A program made the position numbers and the translations under genes. Shown in pieces: positions 8,558 through 17,841 of a stretch of 64,000 nt of DNA; the first letter of the stretch is position 1, and every line of letters begins with the position of its first letter. Below the pieces are notes generated by a model, which was not told the origin of the DNA, did not search any database, and saw only the letters and a list, made by a program, of their open reading frames with translations. This DNA is from Microbacterium terrisoli (lineage in GTDB: Bacteria; Actinomycetota; Actinomycetes; Actinomycetales; Microbacteriaceae): the NCBI RefSeq assembly GCF_030866805.1, contig NZ_CP133019.1:1364001-1428000 (forward strand), written 5' to 3'.

Positions 8558-9454
8558 GTGTACTCCGCCATTGCGCGCAACAAGCGCAACACGTGGTTCA
8601 TTCTCATCCTGTTCGTCCTGATCCTCGGGGCGCTGGGCCTTCTGGCCGGCTGGCTCGCGTCGAACAACTGGTGGATCACGGCGTTCATCCTGATCTTCGC
8701 CGGTGGCTATGCGACGGTGCAGTACTTCTTCGCCGATCGTCAGGCCCTGGCACTGTCCGGAGCGTTCGCCGTGGATCAGACCAGTGCGCCGCGGTACTAC
8801 CGACTGGTGGAGAATCTGTGCATCACGACCGGCACGCAGATGCCCGCGCTGTACGTCGTCGAGGACCCGTCCCCGAACGCCTTCGCGACAGGCCGTGACC
8901 CCGAGCACGCGGCGATCACGGTGACCACCGGCCTGTTCGAGACGATGACCGATCGTGAGCTCGAAGGCGTCCTGGCCCACGAGCTGGGCCACATCCGCAA
9001 CTACGACATCCGTGTGTCGATGATCGTATTCGGGCTGGTCGTGGCCGTCGGCCTCCTCGCCGACATCATGCTGCGACTCACCTTCTTCGGCGGCGGGCGT
9101 CGCTCCAACAGCAACGGCGGCGGCCAAGCGCAGATCATCTTCTTGATCTTCGGCATCGTCGCCGCGATCGTCGCACCGCTGCTGGCCGGTGTCGTGCAGG
9201 CCGCCATCTCCCGGCAGCGGGAATACCTCGCCGATGCGACCAGCGCGCTGACCACGCGCGACCCCGACGGCCTCGCCTCGGCACTGGCCAAGATCGGGGA
9301 GCGCGCGCAGCCGCTGCAGCGGGCGAACACGTCGATGGCGCACCTGTGGATCGCCGACCCGCTGCGCCCCAACGCACTGGAACGGCTGTTCTCGACCCAC
9401 CCGCCGATTCCCGACCGCATCGAGCGCCTGCACAAGATCGGCGGGACGTTCTGA
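8558..9454 (+). CDS. M48-family membrane zinc metalloprotease (HtpX-like)
   Basis: 298 residues with two N-terminal membrane helices (about 11-30 and 34-55), the zinc site HELGH near residue 142, a further hydrophobic pair (about 152-172 and 195-220), and the third ligand glutamate in REYLADATSA. This is the architecture of HtpX, a membrane endopeptidase that degrades misfolded membrane proteins. The start is GTG 8558. It is transcribed with lemA just upstream. Confidence 0.9.
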   Translation: MYSAIARNKRNTWFILILFVLILGALGLLAGWLASNNWWITAFILIFAGGYATVQYFFADRQALALSGAFAVDQTSAPRYYRLVENLCITTGTQMPALYVVEDPSPNAFATGRDPEHAAITVTTGLFETMTDRELEGVLAHELGHIRNYDIRVSMIVFGLVVAVGLLADIMLRLTFFGGGRRSNSNGGGQAQIIFLIFGIVAAIVAPLLAGVVQAAISRQREYLADATSALTTRDPDGLASALAKIGERAQPLQRANTSMAHLWIADPLRPNALERLFSTHPPIPDRIERLHKIGGTF

Positions 9455-9507
9455 TCGGCCGTGTCTCACGGTCAGGGTGCGCGCAGCCCGCGCCCTAGAC
9501 TGGGCAC

Positions 9508-10695
9508 GTGGCAGAGACCGACGGCAAGCCCCGCTCGTGGGTGCGTGACGTCTTGGCCCACCGCACCGTCGACACCGAGATCGGAACGGCCGTTCCGCGG
9601 GGACTGCGCGTGGCCACGGCGTTCTCGTGGCGCTTCCTGGTGATCGCCGCCGCGGTCGGGCTCGGCATCTGGCTGATCGTCCAGCTGAAGATGCTCGTCA
9701 TCCCGCTGATGGTGGCCATTCTGATCACTGCGCTGCTGTGGCCCGTCTTCGCGTGGATGCTGCGCCGGCGCGTGCCACGGTGGGCCGCCATCGTCATCGC
9801 GGTCATCGGTGCGGTCGCGGTCGTCACGGGACTGCTGTGGCTGGCGGTCTGGCAGGTCACGCAGCAGTGGAGCTCGGTGCGAGACCGCACGGTGCACGCC
9901 GTCGATGGGCTGCGCGACAGCCTCATCCACGGCCCGCTGCAGGTCACCGAGGCGCAGATCGATGCACTTCTGGCCAACGCGTGGGCGATGCTGCAGCAGC
10001 AGGCCGATCTGCTGTGGAACGGCGCACTGGCCATCGGCACGACGGTCGGCCACATCGGCACCGGCGCGGTGCTGAGCCTGTTCATCCTGCTGTGCCTGCT
10101 CGCCGACGGGGCGGGCATCTGGCGCTGGACCACACGCCTGTTCCCGCGGTCAGCGCGCCCGGCCGTCGATGGGGCGGGCCGGGCCGGCTGGACCACCATC
10201 GTCAACTACGCGCGCACACAGCTTCTGGTGGCCACGATCGACGCGGTGGGCATCGGCCTGGGCGCGTTCCTGCTCGGCGTTCCCCTGGCCGCTCCGGTCG
10301 GGGTGCTGGTCTTCCTCGGATCATTCGTCCCGATCGTCGGCGCGGTCGTGACCGGGGCAGTTGCGGTCTTCCTCGCACTCGTCTACAACGGCTGGTGGAT
10401 CGCGCTGTGGATGCTGGTGATCGTTCTGGGCGTGCAGCAGCTCGAAGGTCACATCCTGCAGCCGCTGCTGATGGGGGCAGCGGTGAAGGTGCACCCACTC
10501 GCCGTCGTGCTGGTCGTCGCCGGCGGTGCGATGATCGCCGGCATCCAGGGCGCGCTGTTCGCGGTGCCGGTGGCAGCGTTCGTCAACGTCGTGGCGGTCT
10601 ATCTGAGCCGCCGCGGATGGCAGGATGCCGACGCCGTCGTCGACGCCGATCTGATCTGGAACACGGTGCCACGCACCAGGAAGGGCCGCGCATGA
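9508..10695 (+). CDS. AI-2E family transporter (PerM-like membrane protein)
   Basis: 395 residues with about eight hydrophobic helices in the usual AI-2E/PerM pattern: a paired N-terminal set, a long soluble loop (about 115-180), and a C-terminal block with the conserved GVQQLEGHILQP motif. Proposed family roles include export of small molecules or Na+/H+ exchange; the substrate here is unknown. TAGACT at 9496-9501 lies six bases before the GTG start. The stop overlaps the start of the next gene (ATGA). Confidence 0.88.
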   Translation: MAETDGKPRSWVRDVLAHRTVDTEIGTAVPRGLRVATAFSWRFLVIAAAVGLGIWLIVQLKMLVIPLMVAILITALLWPVFAWMLRRRVPRWAAIVIAVIGAVAVVTGLLWLAVWQVTQQWSSVRDRTVHAVDGLRDSLIHGPLQVTEAQIDALLANAWAMLQQQADLLWNGALAIGTTVGHIGTGAVLSLFILLCLLADGAGIWRWTTRLFPRSARPAVDGAGRAGWTTIVNYARTQLLVATIDAVGIGLGAFLLGVPLAAPVGVLVFLGSFVPIVGAVVTGAVAVFLALVYNGWWIALWMLVIVLGVQQLEGHILQPLLMGAAVKVHPLAVVLVVAGGAMIAGIQGALFAVPVAAFVNVVAVYLSRRGWQDADAVVDADLIWNTVPRTRKGRA

Positions 10696-11918
10696 CCGCT
10701 CCCACACTCGCCGACTTCGAAGACGCGGCGGCCACGCTGCAGGGCATCGCTCTGCGCACGCCCATCGACCAGTCGCTGTATCTGTCGGAACTGACGGGTG
10801 TGCCGGTCTACCTGAAGCTGGAGAACCTGCAGCGCACGGGGTCGTTCAAGATCCGCGGCGCCAGCTACCGTCTGTCCCGGTTGAGCGAGAGCGAGCGGGC
10901 CAGGGGAGTGGTCGCCGCCTCGGCGGGCAACCACGCGCAGGGTGTGGCCCTGGCCGCGCAGCAGCTCGGCATTCCCGCTACGATCTTCATGCCGCTGGGC
11001 GTGCCGGTGCCCAAGCTTCTGGCCACCCGCGGGTACGGCGCAGACGTCGTGCTCGAAGGTGCGACGGTCGAGACGCCGCTGCGATTGGCCGAAGAGTTCG
11101 CCGAGCGCACCGGTGCCGTGCTCATCCCCCCGTTCGACCACCGTGACGTGATCATCGGCCAGGGCACGCTGGGCCTGGAGCTGTGGGACGCACTGCCCGA
11201 CCTCGACACCGTGATCATGGGTATCGGCGGCGGGGGCCTGATCGCCGGCGTCGGCGCGGCGGTGAAGGCGCGCGCGGCCGCGGAGGGCCGTACGGTGCGG
11301 GTCATCGGCGTGCAGGCGGAGAACTCGGCCGCCTATCCCGAATCGCTGCGCGCAGGCCACCCGATCCAGGTGCCCACCACGCCCACCATCGCCGACGGCA
11401 TCGCCGTCGCCCGACCCGGCGACATCCCGTTCGAGATCATCCGCGACGTGGTGGACGAGGTCGTCACCGTCACCGAAGACGACATCGCGCGTGCCCTGCT
11501 GGTGCTGCTGGAACGCGCGAAGCAGGTCGTCGAACCGGCCGGAGCGGTCGGAGTCGCCGCGATCCTGGCAGGCAAGATCACCGCGGGCGGAACGACCGCC
11601 GTCGTGCTGTCCGGCGGCAACATCGACCCGCTGCTGCTGCAGCGTGTGGTCGCGCACGGGCTCGCGGCATCCGGTCGTTACATGTCCCTGCGCATTCCGC
11701 TTCCCGACCGTCCCGGTCAGCTCGCCCAGGTGGCCGAACTGCTCGCCCAGGCCGGAGCGAACGTCGTCGAGGCGCTGCACACCCGGCACGGGCAGGGCAT
11801 GCAGATCAGCGAGGTCGTGCTGCAGCTGAGCGTGGAGACCCGGGGGACCGAGCACCGCGCGCGCGTCATCGAGACGCTGCGCGCGGCCGGATTCGACCCC
11901 GCAGTGGTCGAAGACTGA
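10692..11918 (+). CDS. ilvA: Threonine ammonia-lyase (threonine dehydratase)
   Basis: 408 residues of the fold-type II PLP family. The lysine is K53 in TGSFKIRGA, the phosphate-binding loop is GGGGLIAG, and a C-terminal ACT domain (about residues 330-405, RIPLPDRPGQLAQVAELL) suggests amino-acid control. It converts threonine to 2-oxobutanoate and ammonia for isoleucine synthesis. The single, short regulatory domain resembles the TdcB-plus-ACT form common in actinobacteria rather than the long E. coli IlvA. The start overlaps the transporter stop. Confidence 0.9.
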   Translation: MTAPTLADFEDAAATLQGIALRTPIDQSLYLSELTGVPVYLKLENLQRTGSFKIRGASYRLSRLSESERARGVVAASAGNHAQGVALAAQQLGIPATIFMPLGVPVPKLLATRGYGADVVLEGATVETPLRLAEEFAERTGAVLIPPFDHRDVIIGQGTLGLELWDALPDLDTVIMGIGGGGLIAGVGAAVKARAAAEGRTVRVIGVQAENSAAYPESLRAGHPIQVPTTPTIADGIAVARPGDIPFEIIRDVVDEVVTVTEDDIARALLVLLERAKQVVEPAGAVGVAAILAGKITAGGTTAVVLSGGNIDPLLLQRVVAHGLAASGRYMSLRIPLPDRPGQLAQVAELLAQAGANVVEALHTRHGQGMQISEVVLQLSVETRGTEHRARVIETLRAAGFDPAVVED

Positions 11919-11953
11919 CCCGCGGGAGCGGATCAGCCCTCACCGACGGCCGG

Positions 11954-12445
11954 TCACTGCCCGGAATAGGTCTCGACCTTCACGACCTCGACGGCGATGT
12001 CGCGCCCGTTCGGAGCCGTGTAGCTGGTCTTCGCGCCCTCTTTCAGGCCCATGATCGCCGTGCCCAGCGGGGACGCCTCGCTGTAGACGTCCAGGTCGCT
12101 GTCTGCGGCGATCTCGCGGCTGCCCAGCAGGAACACCTCTTCACCGCCGGCGACGATCGCCGTGACGACGGTGCCCGACTCCACGATGCCGTTGCTCTCG
12201 GGCGCCTGGCCGACCACGGCGTGCTTGAGAAGGCCCTGCAGGGTGCGGATGCGCGCCTCCTGCTTGCCCTGTTCGTCTTTCGCGGCGTGGTAGCCGCCGT
12301 TCTCTTTGAGATCGCCCTCTTCGCGAGCCGCCTCGATGCGCTTCGCTATGTCCTCTCGACCGGTGGTCGAGAGCTCTTCCAGCTCAGCGGTGAGACGGTC
12401 ATAGGCCTCCTGCGTGAGGAACGTCACGGGAGCATCTTCAGACAC
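11954..12445 (-). CDS. greA: Transcription elongation factor GreA
   Basis: 163 residues with the GreA N-terminal coiled coil (TQEAYDRLTAELEEL, then AAREEGDLKENGGYHAAKDEQG) whose acidic tip stimulates transcript cleavage by RNA polymerase, followed by the FKBP-like C-terminal domain. The GTG at 12445 follows AAGGAGAG. The family normally begins close to this residue, so the in-frame upstream extension is not used. Confidence 0.95.
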   Translation of the reverse strand: MSEDAPVTFLTQEAYDRLTAELEELSTTGREDIAKRIEAAREEGDLKENGGYHAAKDEQGKQEARIRTLQGLLKHAVVGQAPESNGIVESGTVVTAIVAGGEEVFLLGSREIAADSDLDVYSEASPLGTAIMGLKEGAKTSYTAPNGRDIAVEVVKVETYSGQ

Positions 12446-12488
12446 GTCGTCTCTCCTTCTGTTGGGGATCTGCGCGGGATATGGCAAA

Positions 12489-12512
12489 ACGCCCCGGCAC
12501 CTGGCCAGGGCG
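12489..12512 (-). terminator. Rho-independent terminator after the DUF4307 gene
   Basis: On the minus strand a hairpin with outer stem ACGCCC/GGGCGT and a short inner GGC/GCC stem is followed by TTTTG. It lies between the DUF4307 stop and the greA start, so greA probably has its own promoter. Confidence 0.7.
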
Positions 12513-12530
12513 TCTGTCTCTGCCGAAACC

Positions 12531-12926
12531 CTATGACACCCAGCACGTGTTCACCAAACCAGTGGTCGCCTCGGCGACGGTCGGGATGGTCCTGCTGTAT
12601 CCATGCGTGTGACTGGTGGATGCGGGCAGCTCGACGACCTGCCAGCCGACGATCCCGTGTTCGGCGTCGTCGGCTTCGAGAACGCACACGGCCTTCGAGC
12701 CGACCGGTGCGCTCACCTGGAAGTCGATGGTCACCGCGCGCGCATCCTGGACGTGGTAGGCGGTGGCGGTCGCGTCGGCCGCGTTGATCGTGTTCGCGAT
12801 CGTTCCCCACACCAGCAGGCCCACGGCGACGACGGCCACCGTGCCGATGACTCCCCACGTCCATGCACGCCGGCGCACGGATCGATTGCGACCGTAACGC
12901 TCATCGAGCATCTGCTGCGTTGTCAT
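12531..12926 (-). CDS. DUF4307 domain-containing membrane protein
   Basis: 131 residues with a basic N-terminus (MLDERYGRNRSVRRR), one transmembrane helix (about 24-44) and an extracellular domain with two cysteines (about residues 81 and 128) that could form a disulfide. It matches DUF4307, an actinobacterial family usually encoded next to greA, as here. The function is unknown. Confidence 0.88.
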   Translation of the reverse strand: MTTQQMLDERYGRNRSVRRRAWTWGVIGTVAVVAVGLLVWGTIANTINAADATATAYHVQDARAVTIDFQVSAPVGSKAVCVLEADDAEHGIVGWQVVELPASTSHTHGYSRTIPTVAEATTGLVNTCWVS

Positions 12927-12990
12927 CGTGACTCCGTCGGGGGAATAGGCTGGGATTCCAGGCTATGCGCTTCGCGCGGAATGAGGAAAA

Positions 12991-13308
12991 ATGCACGCTG
13001 CGATCGCCGCCGGCGCGGTGCTGGCCGGGAGAGCGCTCCTCGAGGCGACACCCACCCCCACCCCGACCGCACCGCCTGCCGACATCGTCAATCCCGGCCC
13101 GTGGGGATTCGTCGCGATCGCGTTCCTGGCTCTGGCCGTCGTGTTCCTGCTCTGGGACATGATGCGCCGCATCCGCCGCGCGCGGTATCGCGCGCAGGTC
13201 CAGGAAGAGCTGGACGAGCAGCAGGGCGAAGGGGATGCCGCGGCCCGCGCCACCGAGACCGACGACCAGGATGTGGACGCCGGCGACGAGCAGGACAGGA
13301 CGCCGTAG
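12991..13308 (+). CDS. Small single-pass membrane protein
   Basis: 105 residues: a weakly hydrophobic N-terminus, a Pro/Thr-rich stretch (TPTPTPTAPP), a transmembrane helix (about 46-64), a basic juxtamembrane segment (RRIRRARYRAQ) and an acidic, repetitive C-terminal tail (about 72-105). ATG 12991 follows GAGGA. It is divergent from the DUF4307 gene. I recognise no family. Confidence 0.65.
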   Translation: MHAAIAAGAVLAGRALLEATPTPTPTAPPADIVNPGPWGFVAIAFLALAVVFLLWDMMRRIRRARYRAQVQEELDEQQGEGDAAARATETDDQDVDAGDEQDRTP

Positions 13309-13315
13309 CAACCCA

Positions 13316-13358
13316 GCGCGCTCAGCCCGGCGCGCTCAGTCCAGGTCGCTCAGCCCAG
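13316..13358. repeat. Three degenerate 14-15 bp tandem units
   Basis: Three imperfect copies of a GCGCGCTCAGCCCAG-like unit fill the short gap between two convergent genes and run into the 3' end of the hemolysin III gene. Confidence 0.55.
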
Positions 13359-14105
13359 GTGGTAGACGGGGTGCAGCACGATCAGCAGCGACGCCGTCCA
13401 GTGGCACAGGAACGCGAGCACCGTGCACACGTGGAAGATCTCGTGGAATCCGAACCGGCCCGGCCACGGGTTCGGACGCTTGAGCGCGTAGACGACGGCC
13501 CCGACCGTGTACAGCAGGCCGCCGATGACCACGAGCGTCATCATCGTCGCATTCGCCTGGAACAGCGGCACGATGTACATCACAGCCGCCCAGCCCAGCG
13601 CCAGGTACAGCGCGACGTACAGCCAGCGGGGCGCGTTGATCCAGAACACGCGGAAGACGATGCCCAGCAGCGCACCGCCCCACACGATCGACAGGATCGT
13701 CACCGTCTGGGAGGTGGGAAGGGCCAGCACTGACAGCGGCGTGTACGTCCCCGCGATCAGCAGCAGGATGTTCGCGTGGTCGATGCGTTTGAGTACGGCC
13801 TTGGTCTTGGGCTTCCAGTTGAACCGGTGGTACAGCGCGGAGTTGCCGAACAGCAGCAGCGACGTGACCATGAACACGGCCGACGACCATTTGGCGGGCG
13901 CGCCGTGCGCCAGCACGATCAGGACGATGCCGGCGGCCAGAGCGACGGGGAAGGTCGCCGCGTGGATCCAGCCTCGCCAGGTCGGTTTGATCTCGGTCTG
14001 CGCATCCATCGATGCTGCGTCCAGCAGGGGAAGCTGCGGCATCGCCGCTCCCGCGTCGGGCGCGGCCGAAGCCGACGGGTCGTCAGGACGGGATCTGCGG
14101 CTCAC
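13350..14105 (-). CDS. Hemolysin III / PAQR-family membrane protein (TrhA-like)
   Basis: 251 residues with seven predicted membrane helices and the hallmarks of the family: SALYHRF near residue 97, KRIDHANI, and the C-terminal GFHEIFHVCTV with conserved histidines. Bacterial members affect membrane fluidity, and a metal-dependent hydrolase-like site is proposed. TAGGCT (14112-14117, minus strand) lies six bases before the GTG start, indicating a leaderless message. The first 40 residues are polar and poorly conserved in type. Confidence 0.9.
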   Translation of the reverse strand: MSRRSRPDDPSASAAPDAGAAMPQLPLLDAASMDAQTEIKPTWRGWIHAATFPVALAAGIVLIVLAHGAPAKWSSAVFMVTSLLLFGNSALYHRFNWKPKTKAVLKRIDHANILLLIAGTYTPLSVLALPTSQTVTILSIVWGGALLGIVFRVFWINAPRWLYVALYLALGWAAVMYIVPLFQANATMMTLVVIGGLLYTVGAVVYALKRPNPWPGRFGFHEIFHVCTVLAFLCHWTASLLIVLHPVYHLG

Positions 14106-14171
14106 CCTCCGAGCCTAGGCGTGGTTGCATGCCGCCGTCGGAACATTGGTGTCGCGCGGTAGCGTGGGGGA

Positions 14172-14957
14172 GTGATGTCTGCGCGGTCGACCCGGGGCCA
14201 AGGCCTGCTCTATCGGCTGTACATCGGCCGGTTGCGTCGGCACATCGACCCCGCCTCGGTCCCAGAGCACGTGGCCATGATGATCGACGGGAATCGACGC
14301 TGGGCGCGACAGCTCGGGTACCACTCCGCGGCAGAGGGCCACCGTGCGGGGGCGGCGAAGATGCGCGAGTTCCTGGAGTGGTGCGACGACATCGGCGTGC
14401 GGGTCGTATCGCTGTACCTGCTGTCGCTGGACAACATCCGCAAGCGCAATGCGGACGAGATCTCGGATCTGATCGAGATCATCGCCGAACTCGCCGACAG
14501 CCTGTCGCACGCACGCGACTGGCGCGTGCAACATGTCGGCCGCACCGATGGCCTGCCATCGGAGCTGGCGCGGGTGCTGGCCGATGCGCAGGAGCGCACG
14601 CGGGCGAACACCGGGCTGCATGTCAACCTCGCCGTCGGGTACGGCGGACGCGGCGAGATCGTCGACGCGGTGCGCAGCATCATCCAGCAGCACGACGAGC
14701 GCGGCGGGACGCTGGAAGAATTGGCGGCGAGCCTGACCCCCGAGCAGATCGCCGAGCACTTGTACACCGGAGGTCAGCCCGACCCCGACCTCGTGATCCG
14801 CACCTCCGGCGAGCAGCGCCTGAGCGACTTCCTGCTCTGGCAGTCCGCGCACAGCGAGTTCTATTTCGTGGAGGCGCTGGGCCCCGATCTGCGCGAAGTC
14901 GACTTCTTGCGCGCGATCCGCGACTTCGCGGATCGGGATCGCCGCTACGGCGGCTGA
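14172..14957 (+). CDS. Short-chain Z-isoprenyl diphosphate synthase (UppS family)
   Basis: 261 residues of the cis-prenyltransferase family. The catalytic Asp lies in MMIDGNRRWA (residues 36-45), and the C-terminal substrate motif is RTSGEQRLSDFLLWQS. The GNRRWA variant and the whole C-terminus resemble mycobacterial Rv1086, the Z,E-farnesyl diphosphate synthase, rather than the decaprenyl/undecaprenyl enzyme (GNGRWA). It therefore probably makes a short Z-prenyl diphosphate used as primer for longer carriers. TAGCGT at 14160-14165 is six bases before GTG 14172; an ATG follows immediately. Confidence 0.88.
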   Translation: MMSARSTRGQGLLYRLYIGRLRRHIDPASVPEHVAMMIDGNRRWARQLGYHSAAEGHRAGAAKMREFLEWCDDIGVRVVSLYLLSLDNIRKRNADEISDLIEIIAELADSLSHARDWRVQHVGRTDGLPSELARVLADAQERTRANTGLHVNLAVGYGGRGEIVDAVRSIIQQHDERGGTLEELAASLTPEQIAEHLYTGGQPDPDLVIRTSGEQRLSDFLLWQSAHSEFYFVEALGPDLREVDFLRAIRDFADRDRRYGG

Positions 14958-15026
14958 GCGAGGCGGCCGAGCCCGGCGACGGAGCCTGGCGACGAGCGTG
15001 CGGTCCCCGCGTGTCAGAATGACTGC

Positions 15027-16148
15027 GTGACCGATCTTGAGCAGTACCTGGAATCGTTCGACATCGAGCCGGGCTACCTCGACTGGGCCGCTTTCGGTCC
15101 TCTGTCAACCGCGGTGCGCGCCGAATCCCGCGCCGATGCGGAACTGTTCGGCACGGGTCGGCGCACGAGCATCGAGTTGGTCTCATCGCGTGCGGGCGAG
15201 GCACGTGCTCTGCTGGCGGCGTTGTTGGACGCCGACTCTGACGAGGTCGTCCTGCAGCCCTCGACCGCGTACGGTCTCATGCAGGCCATCTACGGTGTGC
15301 GCGGCGGACTGCTGGTCTCGCGTGCGGACTTTCCGAGTCTGTCGGTGACAGCAGCCCGCGCTGCTGCACTGTGCGAAGAGCTGACAGTGCAGTGGTTCGA
15401 GCCCGCGAACGGCTTCGTCAGCGTCGATGAAGTGGCCGGGGCGCTGACCGATCAGACCACCGCGGTGGCGGTCAGCCTCGTCGACTTCCGCACGGGCTAC
15501 CTCACCGATCTCACAGGGCTGCGTGATGTCATCGGCGACCGACTGCTGATCGTGGATGCGATCCAGGGCTTCGGTGTCGTCGACGCCGACTATGCGGCCG
15601 CCGACGTCGTGTGCGGCAACGGGTACAAGTGGTTGCGGGCCGGTCGTGGCACGGGGTGGGCTCGCTTCTCGGAGCGCGCGCGTGCGCGCATCGACCCGGT
15701 CCTCTCCGGCTTTGCGGGAGTCGCGGGCGGACTGGCGATGGACGAGGTGCCGCCGCCCGCTCCGGACGCGCGGGCCTTTCAGGTGACCGCGCCCGATCAG
15801 CTGGCGGCCAGCCGGCTGGCGACCGCCCTGGGCCAGGTGCAGGCGGCGGGCGTGGCCGAGATCGCCGCGGCGGTGGCCGACCGGGCCGACCAGGTCCTGT
15901 TCCTGGCCGAACGCTACGGCATCCCCGTGGTCACCCCTGTCGAGCGCGAGCGGCGGGCCGGCATCGTCGCACTCGCCCCGTCTGCGACCGATGCCGCGCC
16001 GCTGGCGGCAGCCCTTGCCAACCGTGGAGTGGTGTTCACCGCACGCTCGGGCCTCATCCGCCTGTCGGCCCACGCCGGTACCGGGGAAGACACGCTGGTG
16101 CTTCTCGGCGATGCGATGGCCGAGTTCGCCGCCGGAGGCTCGTGGTGA
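15027..16148 (+). CDS. Aminotransferase class V-fold PLP enzyme
   Basis: 373 residues of the class V aminotransferase / cysteine desulfurase-like fold. The PLP Asp lies in LLIVDAIQGFG and the Schiff-base Lys in NGYKWLRAGRGTGW (about residue 202). There is no desulfurase-type catalytic cysteine loop, so an aminotransferase or lyase role is more likely. CAGAAT at 15015-15020 lies six bases before the GTG start. The substrate is unknown. Confidence 0.8.
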   Translation: MTDLEQYLESFDIEPGYLDWAAFGPLSTAVRAESRADAELFGTGRRTSIELVSSRAGEARALLAALLDADSDEVVLQPSTAYGLMQAIYGVRGGLLVSRADFPSLSVTAARAAALCEELTVQWFEPANGFVSVDEVAGALTDQTTAVAVSLVDFRTGYLTDLTGLRDVIGDRLLIVDAIQGFGVVDADYAAADVVCGNGYKWLRAGRGTGWARFSERARARIDPVLSGFAGVAGGLAMDEVPPPAPDARAFQVTAPDQLAASRLATALGQVQAAGVAEIAAAVADRADQVLFLAERYGIPVVTPVERERRAGIVALAPSATDAAPLAAALANRGVVFTARSGLIRLSAHAGTGEDTLVLLGDAMAEFAAGGSW

Positions 16149-16341
16149 GCGAGAGTCGCTGCACGCGTTAGCCATCCGTTAACGCGCTGTTGGCGTGTCG
16201 GGCAGTCGTTGCCCGGGTCCTTCGTCGTACGGTCATGGCATCGGGCAAGTCGCCCGGTCGGGTCGGCCCTCCGGATCGCGACTCGTGGCCCGCGGTCGAC
16301 CTGAGACGCCTGGGACGACAGTCCCGGATGGGGAGCGGGTC

Positions 16342-17715
16342 GTGACCACACGAGCATCACAGCAGAGCCGGACCGCCATCGCCGAGCCGACGGACGCCGG
16401 TGCGGCCTCCACAGGCCTCGACCAGGATCTGCGCACCTACGTGCTGGACACGTCGGTGCTGCTGAGCGACCCTCGGGCCTTCTTCCGGTTCGCCGAGCAT
16501 TCGGTCGTCATCCCCGTGGTGGTGATCACGGAGCTGGAGGGCAAGCGACACGACCCCGAACTGGGGTACTTCGCCCGGCAGGCGCTGCGACACCTGGACG
16601 AACTGCGCATCGAGCACGGGCGATTGGACTTTCCCGTCCCGGTGGGCCAGGGCGGCACGCTGCGGGTCGAACTGGCGAACACGGATGCCTCGGTCCTGCC
16701 GGCCGGGTTGCGTCTGGGCGACAACGACACACGCATCCTGTCCGTCGCGATGCATCTGATGGACGACGGCCAGAGCGTCACCGTGGTCTCGAAGGACCTG
16801 CCGATGCGGGTCAAGGCCGCGTCGCTGGGGATCAGCGCCGAGGAGTACCTCGCCGAGCAGGCGGTCGACTCCGGCTGGACGGGCATCGCCGAACTCGCCG
16901 TGTCGGGGGATGAGATGAGCGACCTCTACGAGAGCGAGATCGGTGTCGCGGAGGACGTGAAGGGGCTGCCGGTGAACACCGGCCTGGTCATCCACTCCGA
17001 ACGCGGCTCCGCGCTGGGCCGTGTCACCGCCGACGGCGAATACCGTCTCGTGCGCGGCGACCGTGAAGCGTTCGGGCTGCACGGGCGCAGCGCCGAACAG
17101 CGCATAGCGATCGATCTGCTGCTGGATCCGGAGGTGGGCATCGTCTCGCTCGGCGGACGCGCCGGCACAGGCAAGTCCGCTCTGGCGCTGTGCGCGGGGC
17201 TGGAGGCCGTGCTCGAGCGTCAGCAGCAGCGGCGCATCATCGTGTTCCGCCCCCTGTTCGCCGTGGGCGGTCAGGAGCTCGGGTACCTGCCCGGCGATCA
17301 GCAGGAGAAGATGAACCCGTGGGGTCAGGCCGTGTACGACACCCTCGGCTCGGTCGTCTCGGCCAATGTCATCGAGGAGGTCATGGCCCGCGGCATCCTC
17401 GAAGTACTGCCGCTCACCCACATCCGCGGCCGTTCCCTGCACGATGCCTTCGTGATCGTCGACGAGGCGCAGTCGCTGGAACGCAACGTGCTGCTGACGG
17501 TGCTCAGCCGCATCGGCCAGAACTCGCGTGTCGTGCTCACCCACGACGTCGGGCAGCGTGACAACCTGCGCGTGGGCCGCCACGACGGGGTCGCGTCGGT
17601 CATCGAGACGCTGAAAGGACATGACCTGTTCGCGCACATCACCCTCACCCGCTCGGAGAGGTCGCAGATCGCGGCGCTGGTCACGCAGCTGCTGGAGGCC
17701 GAGGAGCTGTCCTGA
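16342..17715 (+). CDS. PhoH family protein with N-terminal PIN domain (PhoH2-type)
   Basis: 457 residues. An N-terminal PIN ribonuclease domain (about residues 32-170: [30 protein letters not shown] with acidic metal ligands) is followed by a PhoH ATPase with Walker A GRAGTGKS (about 273-280) and Walker [13 protein letters not shown]. PhoH2 proteins of mycobacteria are sequence-specific RNA helicase/ribonucleases. GTG 16342 follows GGGGAG; a long 5' leader without another gene lies between 16149 and 16341. One possible promoter is TACGGT at 16228-16233. Confidence 0.9.
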   Translation: MTTRASQQSRTAIAEPTDAGAASTGLDQDLRTYVLDTSVLLSDPRAFFRFAEHSVVIPVVVITELEGKRHDPELGYFARQALRHLDELRIEHGRLDFPVPVGQGGTLRVELANTDASVLPAGLRLGDNDTRILSVAMHLMDDGQSVTVVSKDLPMRVKAASLGISAEEYLAEQAVDSGWTGIAELAVSGDEMSDLYESEIGVAEDVKGLPVNTGLVIHSERGSALGRVTADGEYRLVRGDREAFGLHGRSAEQRIAIDLLLDPEVGIVSLGGRAGTGKSALALCAGLEAVLERQQQRRIIVFRPLFAVGGQELGYLPGDQQEKMNPWGQAVYDTLGSVVSANVIEEVMARGILEVLPLTHIRGRSLHDAFVIVDEAQSLERNVLLTVLSRIGQNSRVVLTHDVGQRDNLRVGRHDGVASVIETLKGHDLFAHITLTRSERSQIAALVTQLLEAEELS

Positions 17716-17841
17716 CACAGAGCGGGCAGTGCGCGGGCCACCGCCGGAAGAGCATGAGAAGAGTCTCACCCGCTCGATGCGGCCTCTGATGGTCGAAGGA
17801 GGCACGATAGAACAAGCGCACAGGGGATTGCGTACTGAGGG

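Noticed and set aside
9627-11918. 763-codon frame joining the AI-2E transporter and ilvA regions
   Set aside because: Only its 3' part (from ATG 10692) is the real threonine ammonia-lyase; the first part is a shadow of the transporter in another frame.
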